Source: Gloeopeniophorella convolvens
Taxonomy: Eukaryota; Basidiomycota; Agaricomycetes; Russulales
Length of the DNA: 64,000 bases
Direction: 5' to 3'
NCBI GenBank assembly: GCA_022496205.1
Contig: WTXD01000033.1
Location: 215,101 to 279,100 of the forward strand
Numbering within the stretch: the first letter of the stretch is position 1; the number at the start of each line of letters is the position of its first letter. The notes under the pieces were generated by a model. That model made no database searches. It worked only from the letters and a program-made list of their open reading frames with translations, and was not told where the DNA came from. Both the position numbers and the translations under genes were made by a program. Positions 35,492 to 47,073 of the stretch are shown here, one piece after another.

Positions 35492-35781
35492 CACTGCCCG
35501 CACGCCAGAATACCTACCGGAAAAAAACCGTGAAAATCGTTGGCGCGGCTGACTCATCCGGTTACAATACATACTTAGGAAGGATCCTATGAAAAAAGTT
35601 TAAATTTAGTGCAAAAAAGCCGTCAAGATTTTAAATCCATAGCTCAAAACAGGTCACGTTGTGAAAAGTTTTAGACTCCAGGACGGCTCCCTGCCCAGCA
35701 GATTTCCGTATGCATATGAAGCAGCTATTCCGGCGATTCCCACGGGTTTTTCCCGGTAAGTATTCTGGCGTGCGGGCAGTG
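35492..35781. mobile_element. CACTA-like MITE, 290 bp
   Basis: Terminal inverted repeats begin CACTGCCCGCACGCCAGAAT on the left and match the complement of the right end, with a few mismatches, for at least ~43 bp and weakly to ~67 bp. Both sides are flanked by AAC (35489-35491 and 35782-35784), a 3-bp target duplication. CACTG ends plus a 3-bp duplication fit a miniature EnSpm/CACTA element. The interior is AT-rich and non-coding. Confidence 0.85.
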
Positions 35782-35784
35782 AAC

Positions 35785-36411
35785 TGGGTGCGGATGCGCA
35801 GCACACGCAACATCTACGTATGGAAGAGGCATGTAAGTTTGCGACGACGGAGAAATGAGCATTTCCCAGTAAAGAAGGGCTCTCAATCTAAGCGCTGCTT
35901 CTGCGACGAGATGGAAGGGTGACCGTCGTCATGCGTCACGACTGTGACTCTGTGACTGACGCGTCTGGTCTTCCGAGTCGCTTTCTCATCTCCCTTGTTC
36001 ACCAGAACGCGCTGATCATACGCGTACAACACAACATCCTTCTTTTTCACATATATGCGCGCATATATTGCGCGATCACACGCTGGACCGATCTTTTTCA
36101 GAGGCGGAATATGTGGGAAGCATCTGGGCGAAGTGGAATCCGGAGCAGGCATCGTTTGAAGGTTTGTCGCGTGCGATTCACTGCGTTGACATTCGATTCA
36201 TGATACATTAATAGCTAGTTCTAGTCTACGCGAGGGCCGCAAGTGCGAAGATAATACAAAGAACACCGAAGTGGATAGACAAGCAAGAAACAACGCGTCG
36301 TCCGTACAAGCAAAGATCACAGCACGTCGACAGTCGAGTAGGTAAGTGAGTATAAGGAAATAATCGTCGTCGCGCTGACGATGTGTTCAGCACAAGGTGG
36401 CTGTAATCAGG
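35785..36411. other. Intergenic, 3' side of the PHD gene
   Basis: AT-rich spacer between the MITE and the 3' end of the minus-strand PHD gene. No gene recognised. Confidence 0.5.
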
Positions 36412-39058
36412 TCAACGTCTCCCAACACCCTGCCTCTCTTTACCTTTCCTCCCCAGTGGCACCGGCGAGCCCTGCACATCCAGCATATGCCCGCGCGCGA
36501 TGCTGCCCCGTCCCATCAACGGAGACTCCTGCACACGCTTTGATGGCAGGACCGGCGGCTGCGGCGCCGCCGTCCGATCAACTGGCGTGTCCTCGTATGG
36601 GAACATACGGTACGGGCTCGACGACTCCGCGCCGCCAGCTCCACCGCCCGCGCTATCATACGGCGAAGACACATATGCCAGTGGCGGCACGCGCACCTGC
36701 CACTTTGGCGTTGCGAAGGCCGAGCTGGCGCTCGCACCAAGGTGCACGCCGCGCGAAGGCGTCGACGTTGGGTCGAACGGCGAGCCATCCGCCTGGAAAA
36801 TGCGCTCGTCCGTGCCGGGCGTCGCGTACACGCGCACACGCTCCCCGACACTCCCATCGCTGCGCGGAGTCTGGGGACCCTGCTGTGAACCCCACGACGA
36901 GTGCGTCAGCGTCTCGGGTGCCGCGCGGCGGCGCGCAGCCTTCGCCTTTGGCGTCGACGGGCCCGGACCATGCAGCGGGATTGGCCAGTCGCCGCCCGCA
37001 GGTGACTCTTGCAGTGTGGAGAAGAAGAGTGGGTCGCGTCGCCGGCGGTGGGGCGGATCTTCTTCGGCGAGTGCAGGTGCAAAGATTGGCTCCGAGGACG
37101 CTGCGCCGTTCATCAAGGTCATGCAGTTGTGGCAGTACCAAGGGTCTTCCTCGCGTCCGAGGTCGGTGTCTTCGATGCCAAGGCACTCCAGGTGATACCA
37201 CGTCCGGCAGTCGTCGCATTGCACCAGCTCTCGCCCGTCGTCCCGCCCGCGGCATATGCAGAGGACTTCCCCTTCAGCGCCAGAAGGCTGGGCGCGTGAC
37301 CTCCGCCGCTGCGCGAGCGCGCGCACGGATTGCTTGGAGAGAAGGGCGGCGCGCGCGTCGGCAGGGTCGCTTGGAATGAAGATCTTCTGTTGTCGTAGAC
37401 CGTCCCGGTGTGACAGAGGCACCATCTTCCCGCGCCCCCTTGGCACTGGCGCAGTGCGCGGGCTGACCGGCTCCAGGCGCATCGGCATGACGTCCTCGTC
37501 CTCCATCTCCTCCCCGCTCTCCGCGTCGCTCTCCTCGTCCAGAAACCGCCCAATCCACTGCATCCGGTCGGCCTCCTCCGCTGCCTCCAGCTCGCGCCGC
37601 TCGTGCGTCCGCACGCTCCACGGAAACTCCTCGTCCGGCCAGTTGAGCGAGACGCCCTCGCGCACACGCGGTGGCCGCGTTTCCATCCGCGCGCCGCCGC
37701 GCGCTCGGCCACCGCGCGACCCGGGCCCGCCTCGCCGCCGCCGCCTCCCGCCTCGCCGCTTGCCAGCCGCGGAGGACTGCAGCTCGTCTAGCAGGTCTGA
37801 CGCCTCCTCCGTCCCGACATCGAGCAGCACGCGGCCCTTGCCTTCGACCTCGACGGGGTGCAACGACGTCTTGGTGCGCGCGTGCACATGACGGAACGCC
37901 TCGAGGCGGCGCTGCTTCTTCGCCTCGCGTTCGTCGAGGGGTGCCGCAGGGTGTGGGTCTTCCGGCGCCGCAGCGGAGGACGACGACGGACGCGGGCCGC
38001 CCGGCGTGAACGAGTTGGCCCACTCGAGAGCGCGCGACGCAGCGCCGGCGGGCGGCGTCGCAGGGCGCGGCCCCACGACACCGTCGGGCGCCGTGCTGCC
38101 GTACCCGCCGTAGCCACCCGCCATGAGCCGCTCCTCGAAGCTCTCCTCGCTAGTCTCCTGGAAGCCCCACAGCTCAATGCGCCGGCCCTTCACGGGAGTC
38201 TCGGCGATGCCCAGCCCGGGCATCGTGTCAGCGCTGCCACCGCCGCTTGCTGCGTCTGCGCGCGAGACGCGCCGTAGGTACTCTGGCCGGCGTGCCTCTG
38301 TCAGGCGTTGCTGCGTGGCGCGGGCGGAAGCCTCGTCGGCACGGATGCGAGCGATCTCACCCCCAGCGGTGCGGATGGGTGTCGGTGATGGGGGTGGGCG
38401 TGGTGAAGAATTTTGCTCTGCGGAGAGCGTCTTTTGCATGAAGGGTGACGAAAGGGTGGATGTGGGTGGTGAGCTGGCAGGCAGGGAGTCGATGCGGATA
38501 CCGTTGCCATTTGGTGACTCGACCTTCATTGGTGGTCTACAATGATATGAGCGGGTTCCGCAGACAGGGGCGGACTCTGCTCACGGGTGTATTGGTGGTG
38601 GCGTCCTAGGTGGCGTCTTCCGTCTGGTGCGTGTGAGCCAGCTGCATAAGCAGCACAGCAATACCGGGAGCTCACTTTTTCGTAGGCGTCGTGTCGCCCT
38701 CGTGGAGCGCCCACCTGCGTGCGACCATCGGGCTTGAGTCGGGTGTGAGCATCTGGCGCTGAGCCGACGCCGCGGCTTTGTCTCCCAGCAAGCGGTGTGA
38801 TGTAGCCGCGCTGCAGAGGTACGCTGTCGGTGCCGATTCCATACGTTGATTGTATAGGAGCACGCACCCATTCGACACTGGGGACTCCGTCGCTCCGTTC
38901 AAGTAGGGGCCGGCGTTGCTGGGACTACTCGATGATAGTCAGCATTGGGCTCAGTCGAGTTGGACAGACCAAGGGGAGCGAAGGAGGAGGTGGGAGCGTC
39001 GTCCCGGGGGGAGAATAGGTCAAAGATGTGTGGTGGCAGGGCCCGTGCGGACGTAAAT
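36412..39058 (-). CDS. PHD-finger protein
   Basis: The main exon runs from 38536 to the stop at 36412 (~705 residues from the first internal ATG at 38529). A PHD zinc finger lies near the middle: CICRGRDDGRELVQCDDC, then WYHLECLG and DPWYCHNC, a complete C4-H-C3 set. PHD fingers read histone H3 tail states, so a nuclear chromatin role is likely. Other parts are low complexity, with conserved-looking stretches (ETPVKGRRIELWGFQETSEESFEERL) and a run of basic residues (KRRGGRRRRRGG). A 139-nt intron (38537-38675, donor GTGAGC) joins an upstream exon at 38810-38676 in frame (LTPDSSPMVARRWALHEGD), and a further coding-like exon begins at about 39058 (ALPPHIFDLFSPRDDAPTSS). The first ATG and the junction between the two upstream exons are not fixed. 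Confidence 0.8.
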
Positions 39059-39714
39059 CTGGTCCCCCGTATGTCCTTCCTGTCCCTCGCAGATCCCCCA
39101 CAGACCCCAGACAAAACGTAACTCACCTCTGTGGAGTGGGTAAATGTGCCATCGGCCGCCCAAATGGCGAGAGAAACGGCAGAGCGCTACCATATGCAGG
39201 TACGAAAATCAATCCCGGCTCTCATAGCTAGAAGACCGTCACGGCACACCTCGGATCCGTAGCTGGAGTGACTTGCTGCGACTCTGGAAGTTGCGGCATT
39301 GCATCCGGAGAAAATGACAGAGGCAAGGCATTCGCCCTTTGCACAAGTGGTTCAGAGAATGCAGCGTTGGGTGCAAGTGCAAATTCTGCCGGGGTCGGGG
39401 GTGGGAGTGCCATGCCTTGCGAGCGCAGGAGCAGCGTCTGGAATGCGCCACACGATGCAGATAAAGACTTGTATCAATTCAATCGCGACTACCTCCAATG
39501 AATATTTGGCAGGAAAGGCTAGTTGGATGGGGAGAAAACGGGCGATGAGAGTCGAACGAAAGTTGAGTTGAGCCATTGCACGGCGAACCGAGGTCGTGCT
39601 TACATAAGTGGGACTTGTTATCAATCGCATGCGCCCGAACCGGCAATCCCCGACCCCCTCGAATATCGCAATTGAACTTTGCCCGCTTTACTCAACTTAG
39701 AGTTGTCTGTAACC
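39059..39714. promoter_or_regulatory. Divergent promoter region (PHD gene / Dnmt2)
   Basis: About 650 bp between the 5' exons of the minus-strand PHD gene and the plus-strand methyltransferase. It probably holds both promoters and perhaps the first PHD exon. No clear TATA box seen. Confidence 0.5.
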
Positions 39715-41134
39715 ATGCCAGAGTATATCCGCGCGCTCGAATTCTACAGTGGCATAGGTCCGTAGCGCTGTTCATTATACTGGTCTGTCTTCACGGTCTG
39801 CTTAGAGTAGGTGGGTTGCACCTTGCCCTGTCAAGAAGTCACGTCGGCGAGCACGCAGCTGTCGTTCGCGCGTTCGACTGGGATCAGATCGCCTGTACCG
39901 TCTACAGGATGAATCATGGTGCCGGCATTGTCCACAAGGTACGGACTCGGAGTGGCGTCGAAATTTTGCACACTCTAGCCTTTTCCTTAGTTTGTCGGCT
40001 AAAGGATCGTTACCCGCAGGTTGACATCGGTACGCTCGACGCGGACGCGCTCCAGCCGCTGAGCGCGGATCTGTGGCTCCTCTCGCCGGCGTGCCAACCA
40101 TATACGGTTCTCAACCCGAATGCGAAGGGCGCTGCGGATCCTCGCGCACAGTCGTTCTTGCATTTGGTTGAGAACGTGCTACCTGCGCTCGTGGAACGTG
40201 GCGCCGCGCCTACGCGCCTGCTCGTTGAAAATGTTGCTGGGTTCGAGGTAAGTATACTTATCCGTGTTTCGGTCGAGTCTGGCTCGCCGACTCTGATAGG
40301 ATAGGATTAGGCGTCAACGACACGTATGCGTGTACTGGACGTCTTGGCAAAGCTGGGGTTTGGCACTCAAGAGCTCCTGCTGACGCCGCTGCAGCTTGGC
40401 GTCCCTAACTCGCGCTTGCGATACTATCTGCTGGCCTCTCGTGTGCCGAATGCCTTCCTATCCTCCTCACAGTCAGACCGCATACTGCGCTACATCCCTG
40501 GTCAGGGCGCGGACTGGATAGACACAAGGTCTTCCACCGCGCAGGAGACTGTCGAGAATCCGGTGAAATTTTTGCGCGACTACCTCGACACGGAAGGAGA
40601 CGTGCATGCGATGCACGCAGTGCCTGACCGTGTGTTAGAAAAGTGGGGTCGCTTGTTCGACATTGTGCTTCCCTCCGCGGCGCGGACATGTTGCTTCACC
40701 CGAGGTTAGTGCAGCTTGATGCAGAATTGCAGCAGACCTTTCTGATGGGAAGTCCTTATAGGATACACACAACTGGTGGAGCGAACGGGATCAATCCTGC
40801 AGGAGAATGAAACGCTCGACGTGTGTGCTCTTGAGGCTTATTACGCGCTACTCCAAACTTACTGATGCGGCACCAGACTACGACTACGTTTGACATGTTT
40901 TTAGAAGCCCAAGCCAATGAAGACCCGCAAGCCGTAGAACTCCTGCGTCCGCTTCGGCTACGATACTTCTCACCAGCAGAGCTTCTGCGGCTATTCTGCT
41001 TCGAGAGTAGGGACGTGGCGGGGACTTTCCGGTGGCCAGATGGTGTTTCCACGAAAACGAAGTATCGCCTGATAGGCAACAGCGTTAATGTGCGCGTGGT
41101 GACTGCGCTAATCGAACACTTGTGTCAAGGTTAA
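39715..41134 (+). CDS. Dnmt2-type tRNA (cytosine-38-C5)-methyltransferase
   Basis: Six exons: 39715-39757, 39811-39938, 40020-40247, 40311-40704, 40762-40820, 40877-41134; all junctions in frame, 369 residues. The family transfers a methyl from SAM to C38 of tRNA-Asp and related tRNAs. Motif I is LEFYSGIGGLHLAL, motif IV with the catalytic cysteine is SPACQPYT, motif VI is ENVAGFE, and the Dnmt2-specific CFTRGYTQLVERTGS is clear. The target-recognition end reads YRLIGNSVNVRVV (motif X). Length and motif order match Dnmt2 and not the large DNA methyltransferases. Motif IV has PAC where animal enzymes have PPC; fungal enzymes vary at this place. Expected in nucleus and cytoplasm. Confidence 0.93.
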
Positions 41135-42877
41135 GCCCACTGTTTGTTTGTCCATACATCTCGATGTGTGTAATATCTCCTCCTCACCTCCTCACTGCTT
41201 CCCCATGCTACCGGAGGATGTGATCCACGGTGATCATCGAGATCAGGGGCCGCTATAAGAGCTCTCGAGCTGCACCGTTTGGTTACTGGTCGATCACTGG
41301 TGGCGAAGGCCATGGCTTCCACAATGCGGGAGCTGTTCTCGTCATGCCTGCGTAAACAAACATCGCAGGAGCCATAATGCACACACTCGGAGGGAGTCGC
41401 AGTGCAAACGAATCTTGAGGACCGGACGGGCGCCAGCCTTGAGCTTGCATATTTATGCAAGTAGGCTGTAGCGCTGTAACCGCACATGACATCGCGATTA
41501 ATTCATTATACATATTCCACCCTCAGCCTTACAGTACTCCGAAGTTCAATGCTAGCAGCGGTACCTGAGCATCGGTGTATAGCAATACCATGAAGGGGAG
41601 GCTGGGATGGTGCACGACTCACGCACGTTTCTATCATTAGTACATAAGTATCACCCAGCTAGGTTACAGATACCGGGCGTATTTCCAGAAGTACAGGATG
41701 ACAGCTTGATTCTCCGTTCATGAGGCCTACTAGTGCCAGACGAAAGGGTGCGCACGCAGATCCCCGACTCAGCAGGCGGGGCTCGAATCACAAATTGGAT
41801 GTCTAACACTCTCCACTTCAACTTCCACTGTAACGGGCTGGCGTGAGAGAGTACCATCCCAAGTACCTGCATCAGATGGCGGGACATCAGCTCTCCGAAA
41901 TATCCGCCTTTGAGAGTCTAGATGACAGCGGTCAGCGCTTTAGCTATGAAACGTGCATGGGCAACGTAAACACCACGGCCCTACTCTTGAAGAGTCTCGA
42001 CCCACCAGTGTTCAAATGTTCAGTAACGTTCATCGCGCATACGTTCTCGATCGCGGACATGCATACTTATTGACCCCATTCTCGCTGTCCTTCTTGGCGT
42101 GTACCCGGCCCGCTGACGTACGGACTATTCCCACTGAACGACAATAAATCTAGTATTTGACCTCCCAAGGCCATGGGAAAGAAAGTTGAGTGGTGTCGAC
42201 CATCAAGATTCCCCCCAAAGTACTGCTCGCACCGCGGCACCAAGCCATGGCAACGGGCTGCTCCGCGGTTGTTCCTCTCGACATGAGGCGCGGCGGCGGC
42301 GTAGGTGATAGCGGCTCGGAGGTGATGACAACGGATTACGCGGCGAGGCGGCGCAGGCTGGCGGCTGCTGGCCTCTGCTGGCAGCAGTCTGCTGGCGGCC
42401 GAAGTGGGTGTGGGAATTTTGCGGAATGTGCCGGCGGAGAGGATGAACAGATGTGTGAGCGCGTTTTATCCCTTCTTCACGTACCACCACCATTACCGTC
42501 GACCGCTCTCTGCTGTTTGCTGCTGCATCTCGCCCACAATTTCGCCCATCTCCAGCTTTACTCCCGAATCAATCTTCTGTGCGAGCAGAGGATTCATGCT
42601 TCGACCCTTTTCCAAGCCCCCACAGGTGCCGCGTTTTCTTCATCCCAACATATCATCCAGTGTACGTGTATCCTCTATGTTTTTGCTTCTATCCCCCTTT
42701 CCGTATCGCGACTCGCGTTGAGTCGTCGTGTTTGACCCTCGAGAGGTCCTTGGGGACCCGGTCTACATTACCCTCGTAAACCCAGGGCTCCTACCCTGAC
42801 GCCCTTGGTGTTGATGACATGTCCGGTGTCATGCTGACAAAATTTTCGTACCCCTACAGCGTTAAGTCCTGCCCAGC
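41135..42877. other. Intergenic, 1.7 kb, with eIF5 promoter
   Basis: No supported gene. Pyrimidine-rich tracts between about 42460 and 42720 probably belong to the eIF5 promoter and 5' UTR, as is usual in highly expressed basidiomycete genes. Short open frames at 41650-41890 and 41840-42070 are not recognised. Confidence 0.5.
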
Positions 42878-44250
42878 ATGTCAGGCTTCGTAAATATTCG
42901 TCGCGATGTCGATGACAAGTTCTACCGTTACCGGTGCGACTAGGTTATTGTCTCGCCGCTACGAGTCTCATGTTTTGCTTGTTTATTGTAGCATGCCCAT
43001 TCTCACTACCAAAATTGAGGGCAAGGGCAACGGTATCAAGACCGTGGTCCCTAATATGTCTGACGTCGCGCGTGCCCTTTCACGTCCACCCACCTACCCC
43101 ACCAAGTTCTTCGGATCGGAGCTTGGGGCCCAGACCTCTGTCGATGAGAAGAACGATCGCTACATCGTAAACGGCGCTCATGACGCTACCCGTTTGCGTG
43201 AGCTACTTGACGCGTTCATCGACAAGTTTGTCCTCTGCGGCTCGTGCAAGAATCCCGAAACGGACCTCATCATTACCAAGAACGAGATGATCGTACGCGA
43301 CTGTAAGGCATGCGGGGAGCGCACGAATGTCGACATGCGTCATCGTCTCTCGACCTACATTATCAAAAATCCGCCCAAGAAGAAGGGCAAGAAGAGCAAG
43401 GGTGGCCACGCGGAGGCGCCCAGCCCGTCTGCCGAGATCAATGGAATCCCCACCGCCGAGGATGGTGCTGGCGAAGCTGACGCCGGCAGCGATGACGAGA
43501 TGACGAAGCGGATCAAGGCTGAGGCCGTAGACCTCACTACCGAATCGCAGCTTGTGGATGAGGGATGGTCTGCGGATACCTCTCCTGAGGCCGTCAAGGC
43601 TCGCATGGGAGCCGTTGCCGCTGGGATGGCCGGGGTCTCACTTGCCGGTGATGAGGACAGTGACGAGGACGCAGACAGTCCCTACGCCCGGCTCGGCAAT
43701 TGGGCCAGGGATAACTCTGGCGCGAGTGGGGTAGAAGTCTTCAAGAAGGCCCAGGAGCTTGGCATCGAGAAGAAGCACAAGGCTGTCCAGGTACTCGCTC
43801 AGACCCTGTTCACTGAGGAGATCCTCGCAGAGATCCCAAACTATGTTGCCATCTTCCAGAAGGTGAGTACCCAATTTGTGTGTCAATACGACGCGGCTCA
43901 ACGACGCACAGATGGTGACGTCCGAGAAGCACCAAAAGGCTCTGCTGGGTGGTATCGAGCGTCTTGCGGGTCTCGAGCACCCTGACCTCGTTGCAGCCAT
44001 CCCAAAGATTTTGATGGGCTTCTACCAGGCGGATATACTTGAAGAGGAGGTCATCACGTCGTGGGGCACACACGTCAGCAAGAAGTATGTTGACAAAGAG
44101 ACGAGCAAGAAGGTGCGCAAGGCGAGCGAGCCATTCCTGAAGGTGTGTATCTAGTAATATTCTGTCACTGCCATCCTTTGCTGACGGGTGATGCAGTGGC
44201 TCGAGGAGGCTGATGACGACGACGACGACGATGACGACGACGAGGAGTAG
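42878..44250 (+). CDS. TIF5: Translation initiation factor eIF5
   Basis: Four exons: 42878-42933, 42992-43862, 43912-44142, 44197-44250, joining to 403 residues (yeast eIF5 has 405). eIF5 is the GTPase-activating factor for eIF2 in the 43S/48S initiation complex. The N-terminus [19 protein letters not shown] is split by the first intron just before [19 protein letters not shown]; it contains the conserved N-terminal Arg needed for GAP action. A C-x2-C...C-x2-C zinc ribbon follows ([12 protein letters not shown]...CKACG), then a Lys-rich linker ([12 protein letters not shown]) and the HEAT-like W2 domain ending in an acidic tail (WLEEA followed by Asp/Glu). Only the last exon carries the acidic tail. 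A core housekeeping gene. Confidence 0.96.
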
Positions 44251-44567
44251 ACCGAAGAGCGAGTTGATTATCGCGGGGCGCGCGTCGTTTGTGGACGTTG
44301 TTTCTACTTGCTTGTTGTCCTTGCTACCCGTAAGAAGATACGCTGGGGTGCCGTTGTCGAGTACTCAATTGCATCGAACGTTGGATGAGGCTGCCTCAAT
44401 GTCCGATGCATGTTTTGAGATGTTGTGCTGTGCATCCGCGCTAACCGGGAACGGGTATCATGTGTGTTCCGGTCCCCACGCTTGACACCACCTGCCATGT
44501 CTGACTTCAAGTTCTCTCTTGCTCGACCGTGTATCCTGTCGGCTACTGGACAGTTATTCTGTTCAAG
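44251..44567. other. Short intergenic, thiolase promoter
   Basis: About 320 bp between eIF5 and the thiolase; no gene seen. Confidence 0.6.
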
Positions 44568-46483
44568 ATGGCCGCCAACAGAGAGCGTGTGTTCATTGTT
44601 GGCGTAGGCTGCACGGCCTTCACTAAGGTGAGGCAAACATGCACGATCCGCATCATTAAACTTAAGGTGCATTGTAGCCCAGAGGCCAACGACAAACCAA
44701 TGAGGTGCGGCGTGTCCTTGGATCAACCAAGGATCAACCTACATACTTTCAATGTCTCTCATAGATGGGTCTTGAGGCCGCAACGAAGGCGCTCCTTGAC
44801 GCAGGTCCGTTCTATCGTCCTTGTGTGCACGGCGGAAGGCTGACCCACGCGTGGGACCGCTCCCACACAGGCATCACGTATGACGCGGTCGACGCCGCGT
44901 TCGCGGGCTACGTCTACGGCGAATCGACGTGCGGGCAGGCCGCGCTGTACCAGCTCGGCCTGACGGGCATCCCGATCACGAACGTGAACAACAACTGCGC
45001 GACGGGCTCCGTAGCGCTCGTGCACGCGGCTGCGCTCGTGCGCGCCGGCGACGCGCGCTGCGTCCTCGCGCTCGGCTTTGAGCGTATGGCGGCGGGCAAT
45101 CTCAGCGCGAACAGGGCGTTCGCAGATCGCCCTAGCCCCATGCAGCCCCTCATTGCCGCCGCGGCGAGCGCGGCGCCCGACGCGGACATAGGCCCGCCCA
45201 TGCCGCGCATGTTTGGCGCGGGCGCGGCAGAGTACTTCAAGAAGTATGGAGGCGGCATCGAGCATCTGGCGAAGATCGGTGCGTGTGCCCGGCGCAGGGT
45301 GGTAGTGTTGTGGATGCTGATGCGCGTGGGAGAATAGCGGCGAAGAACCATAAGCATTCCGTGAACAACCCGTATGCGCAGTTCCGTGCGGGGTACAGCG
45401 AGGCGGAGGTCCTGGCGTCGCCGCAGATCTCGCGGGAGCTCACGAAGTACATGTGCAGCCCGACTTCGGTAAGCGCTCGATTTCGCCCTTAGAGTCCGCT
45501 GACGAATGGGAATAGGATGGCGCTGCATGCTGCATCGTTGCGAACGAGGCGTTCGTGCATGACCACAAGCTGGAGAACCAAGCCATCGAAATAGTCGCTA
45601 CCGGTCTTGCCACGGACTACCCTGATGCGTATGAGGGGCGTAGCTCAATGGACACTGTGGGATATGGCATGACGCGTCGCTTGGCGGACAAGGTGTTTGC
45701 GCAGGCTGGTGCCAGTCGGGACGACGTTGGGGTCCTTGAGCTGCACGACTGTTTCGCTGCCAACGAGGTGCGTTCCGCGCGTGTTGCCGTTGCACGAGTG
45801 AGGGCCTGAGGCTTTCGCAGCTCATCACGTACCCTGCGCTTGGACTATGTGCGCCTGACGAAGCACACCGTTTCGTGGAACGCGGCGACAACACGGTGCG
45901 TGTCTTTGGACTCTCGCGTTTCTTCCATCCGTGACAGCTCTGCAGTATGGTGGGAAGTATGTCATCAACCCCAGTGGTGGTCTCGAGGCCAAAGGCCATC
46001 CACTGGGTGCAACAGGATTGGCAATGCATTTCTCCATTACTAGTGCGTAGTCTCCAGCTCACATATGTAAGAGTCTGACGGGGCCCGAATGCTTACTACT
46101 AAGTGCAACTGCGGAATTGTGAGTATCCTTTATTGTCGATTGCGGCGATTTTGGCTGACACGATGTAGGGGCTGGGCCTATGCAAGCCCCGGGGTTGTTC
46201 GACGCACATGGCACACGCGGGAAGTACGGTCTGGTACATAACCTCGGGCTCGGCGGTGCAGCTGTTATCAGTCTTCTGCGCCGCCCAGAGTTTTATCGCG
46301 AGGGTGGCTCTGATGGTCGCGACCGGTATGTAGAAGTGATCCCAGTGGCGAGTTTGGCTGATGCATCCTGTTAGGCTGGGTTATAACCATGCTCATGAGC
46401 TCAACCCGGTCACGCGTGCAGACGTGGACAAGGTCAAGGCTAGGCTCAACTCGGAGGGACTGCTGGCGTTGGCGAAACTGTGA
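44568..46483 (+). CDS. Peroxisomal SCP2-type thiolase (3-ketoacyl-CoA)
   Basis: Eleven exons: 44568-44627, 44678-44704, 44765-44804, 44871-45278, 45338-45468, 45516-45767, 45821-45895, 45946-46042, 46104-46118, 46169-46325 and 46375-46483; all joined in frame with GT..AG ends. The family cleaves 3-ketoacyl-CoA (branched or sterol side chains) in peroxisomal beta-oxidation. Visible features: start [20 protein letters not shown]; the active-site cysteine in [23 protein letters not shown]; and [14 protein letters not shown] near the C-terminus. No sterol-carrier domain is attached, so this is the thiolase part alone. The protein ends in AKL, a type-1 peroxisomal targeting signal. Exon 9 is only 15 nt (codes MQLRN). 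Confidence 0.93.
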
Positions 46484-47073
46484 TGACGGGTGTATGATTC
46501 TCGACGTGTACTACCATCTTGTGTATGTCTGCTGTTGCATATGTGGGGGATCTTCGCTACGTTTTGGTCAAAGAGTTTTACTCACCTCGGGTGAAATTCG
46601 CGTGTCTTCGGTTACAACGGCGCTTGCCGCAACACTTTTGTCACCGTCACCGTCATCTCTGTACCAAGTCCTCGCTCAGTCGCATCATGCACCGTCTCCT
46701 AGAACTATCTCATGGCCGTCTATCTCCTCGCGTCGCACCATAGCAAAGGCCGTATCCCTGTGCACAAAAGTTGATTGAATCAAGCGATGAGCACTTCCCG
46801 TCACACACCGACCGGACGACGTCTACATTCTCTGTGATGTGCTGGGAGTAGCTGTCTAGAGAATCCTCCGGAGCTCTTCATCGAACGCGCGCCATGCACT
46901 CGGTGTCTTTGGATTCCAACCCGTGGTCTGGGTGAGGCTGACCGGCCAACTGACCTAAGCAATCTGGCGGGCGGGCAAGCGGTGGTATATGTACGCCCCT
47001 CCCCCCGCCTGTGCTTCTTCATCGGAAACAATCTCTCTCAATATCGTCTCAATATCGTCTCAATATATTCGCC
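46484..47073. other. Intergenic, promoter of the coiled-coil gene
   Basis: About 590 bp. GGTATATGTACG near 46984 may act as a TATA-like element, and three 11-bp tandem units lie just before the next start codon. Nothing else recognised. Confidence 0.5.
47036..47068. repeat. Three 11-bp tandem units
   Basis: TCTCAATATCG twice, then a third changed copy (TCTCAATATAT), ending 6 bp before the ATG at 47074, so it lies in the 5' UTR. Confidence 0.8.

Noticed and set aside
36381..38545. Long plus-strand open frames opposite the PHD gene
   Set aside because: They are shadows in GC-rich coding DNA; the minus strand has the complete PHD motif and intact splice sites.
45635..45665. tRNA-like box (GTAGCTCAATGG)
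   Set aside because: It lies inside a thiolase exon and no cloverleaf or B box follows.
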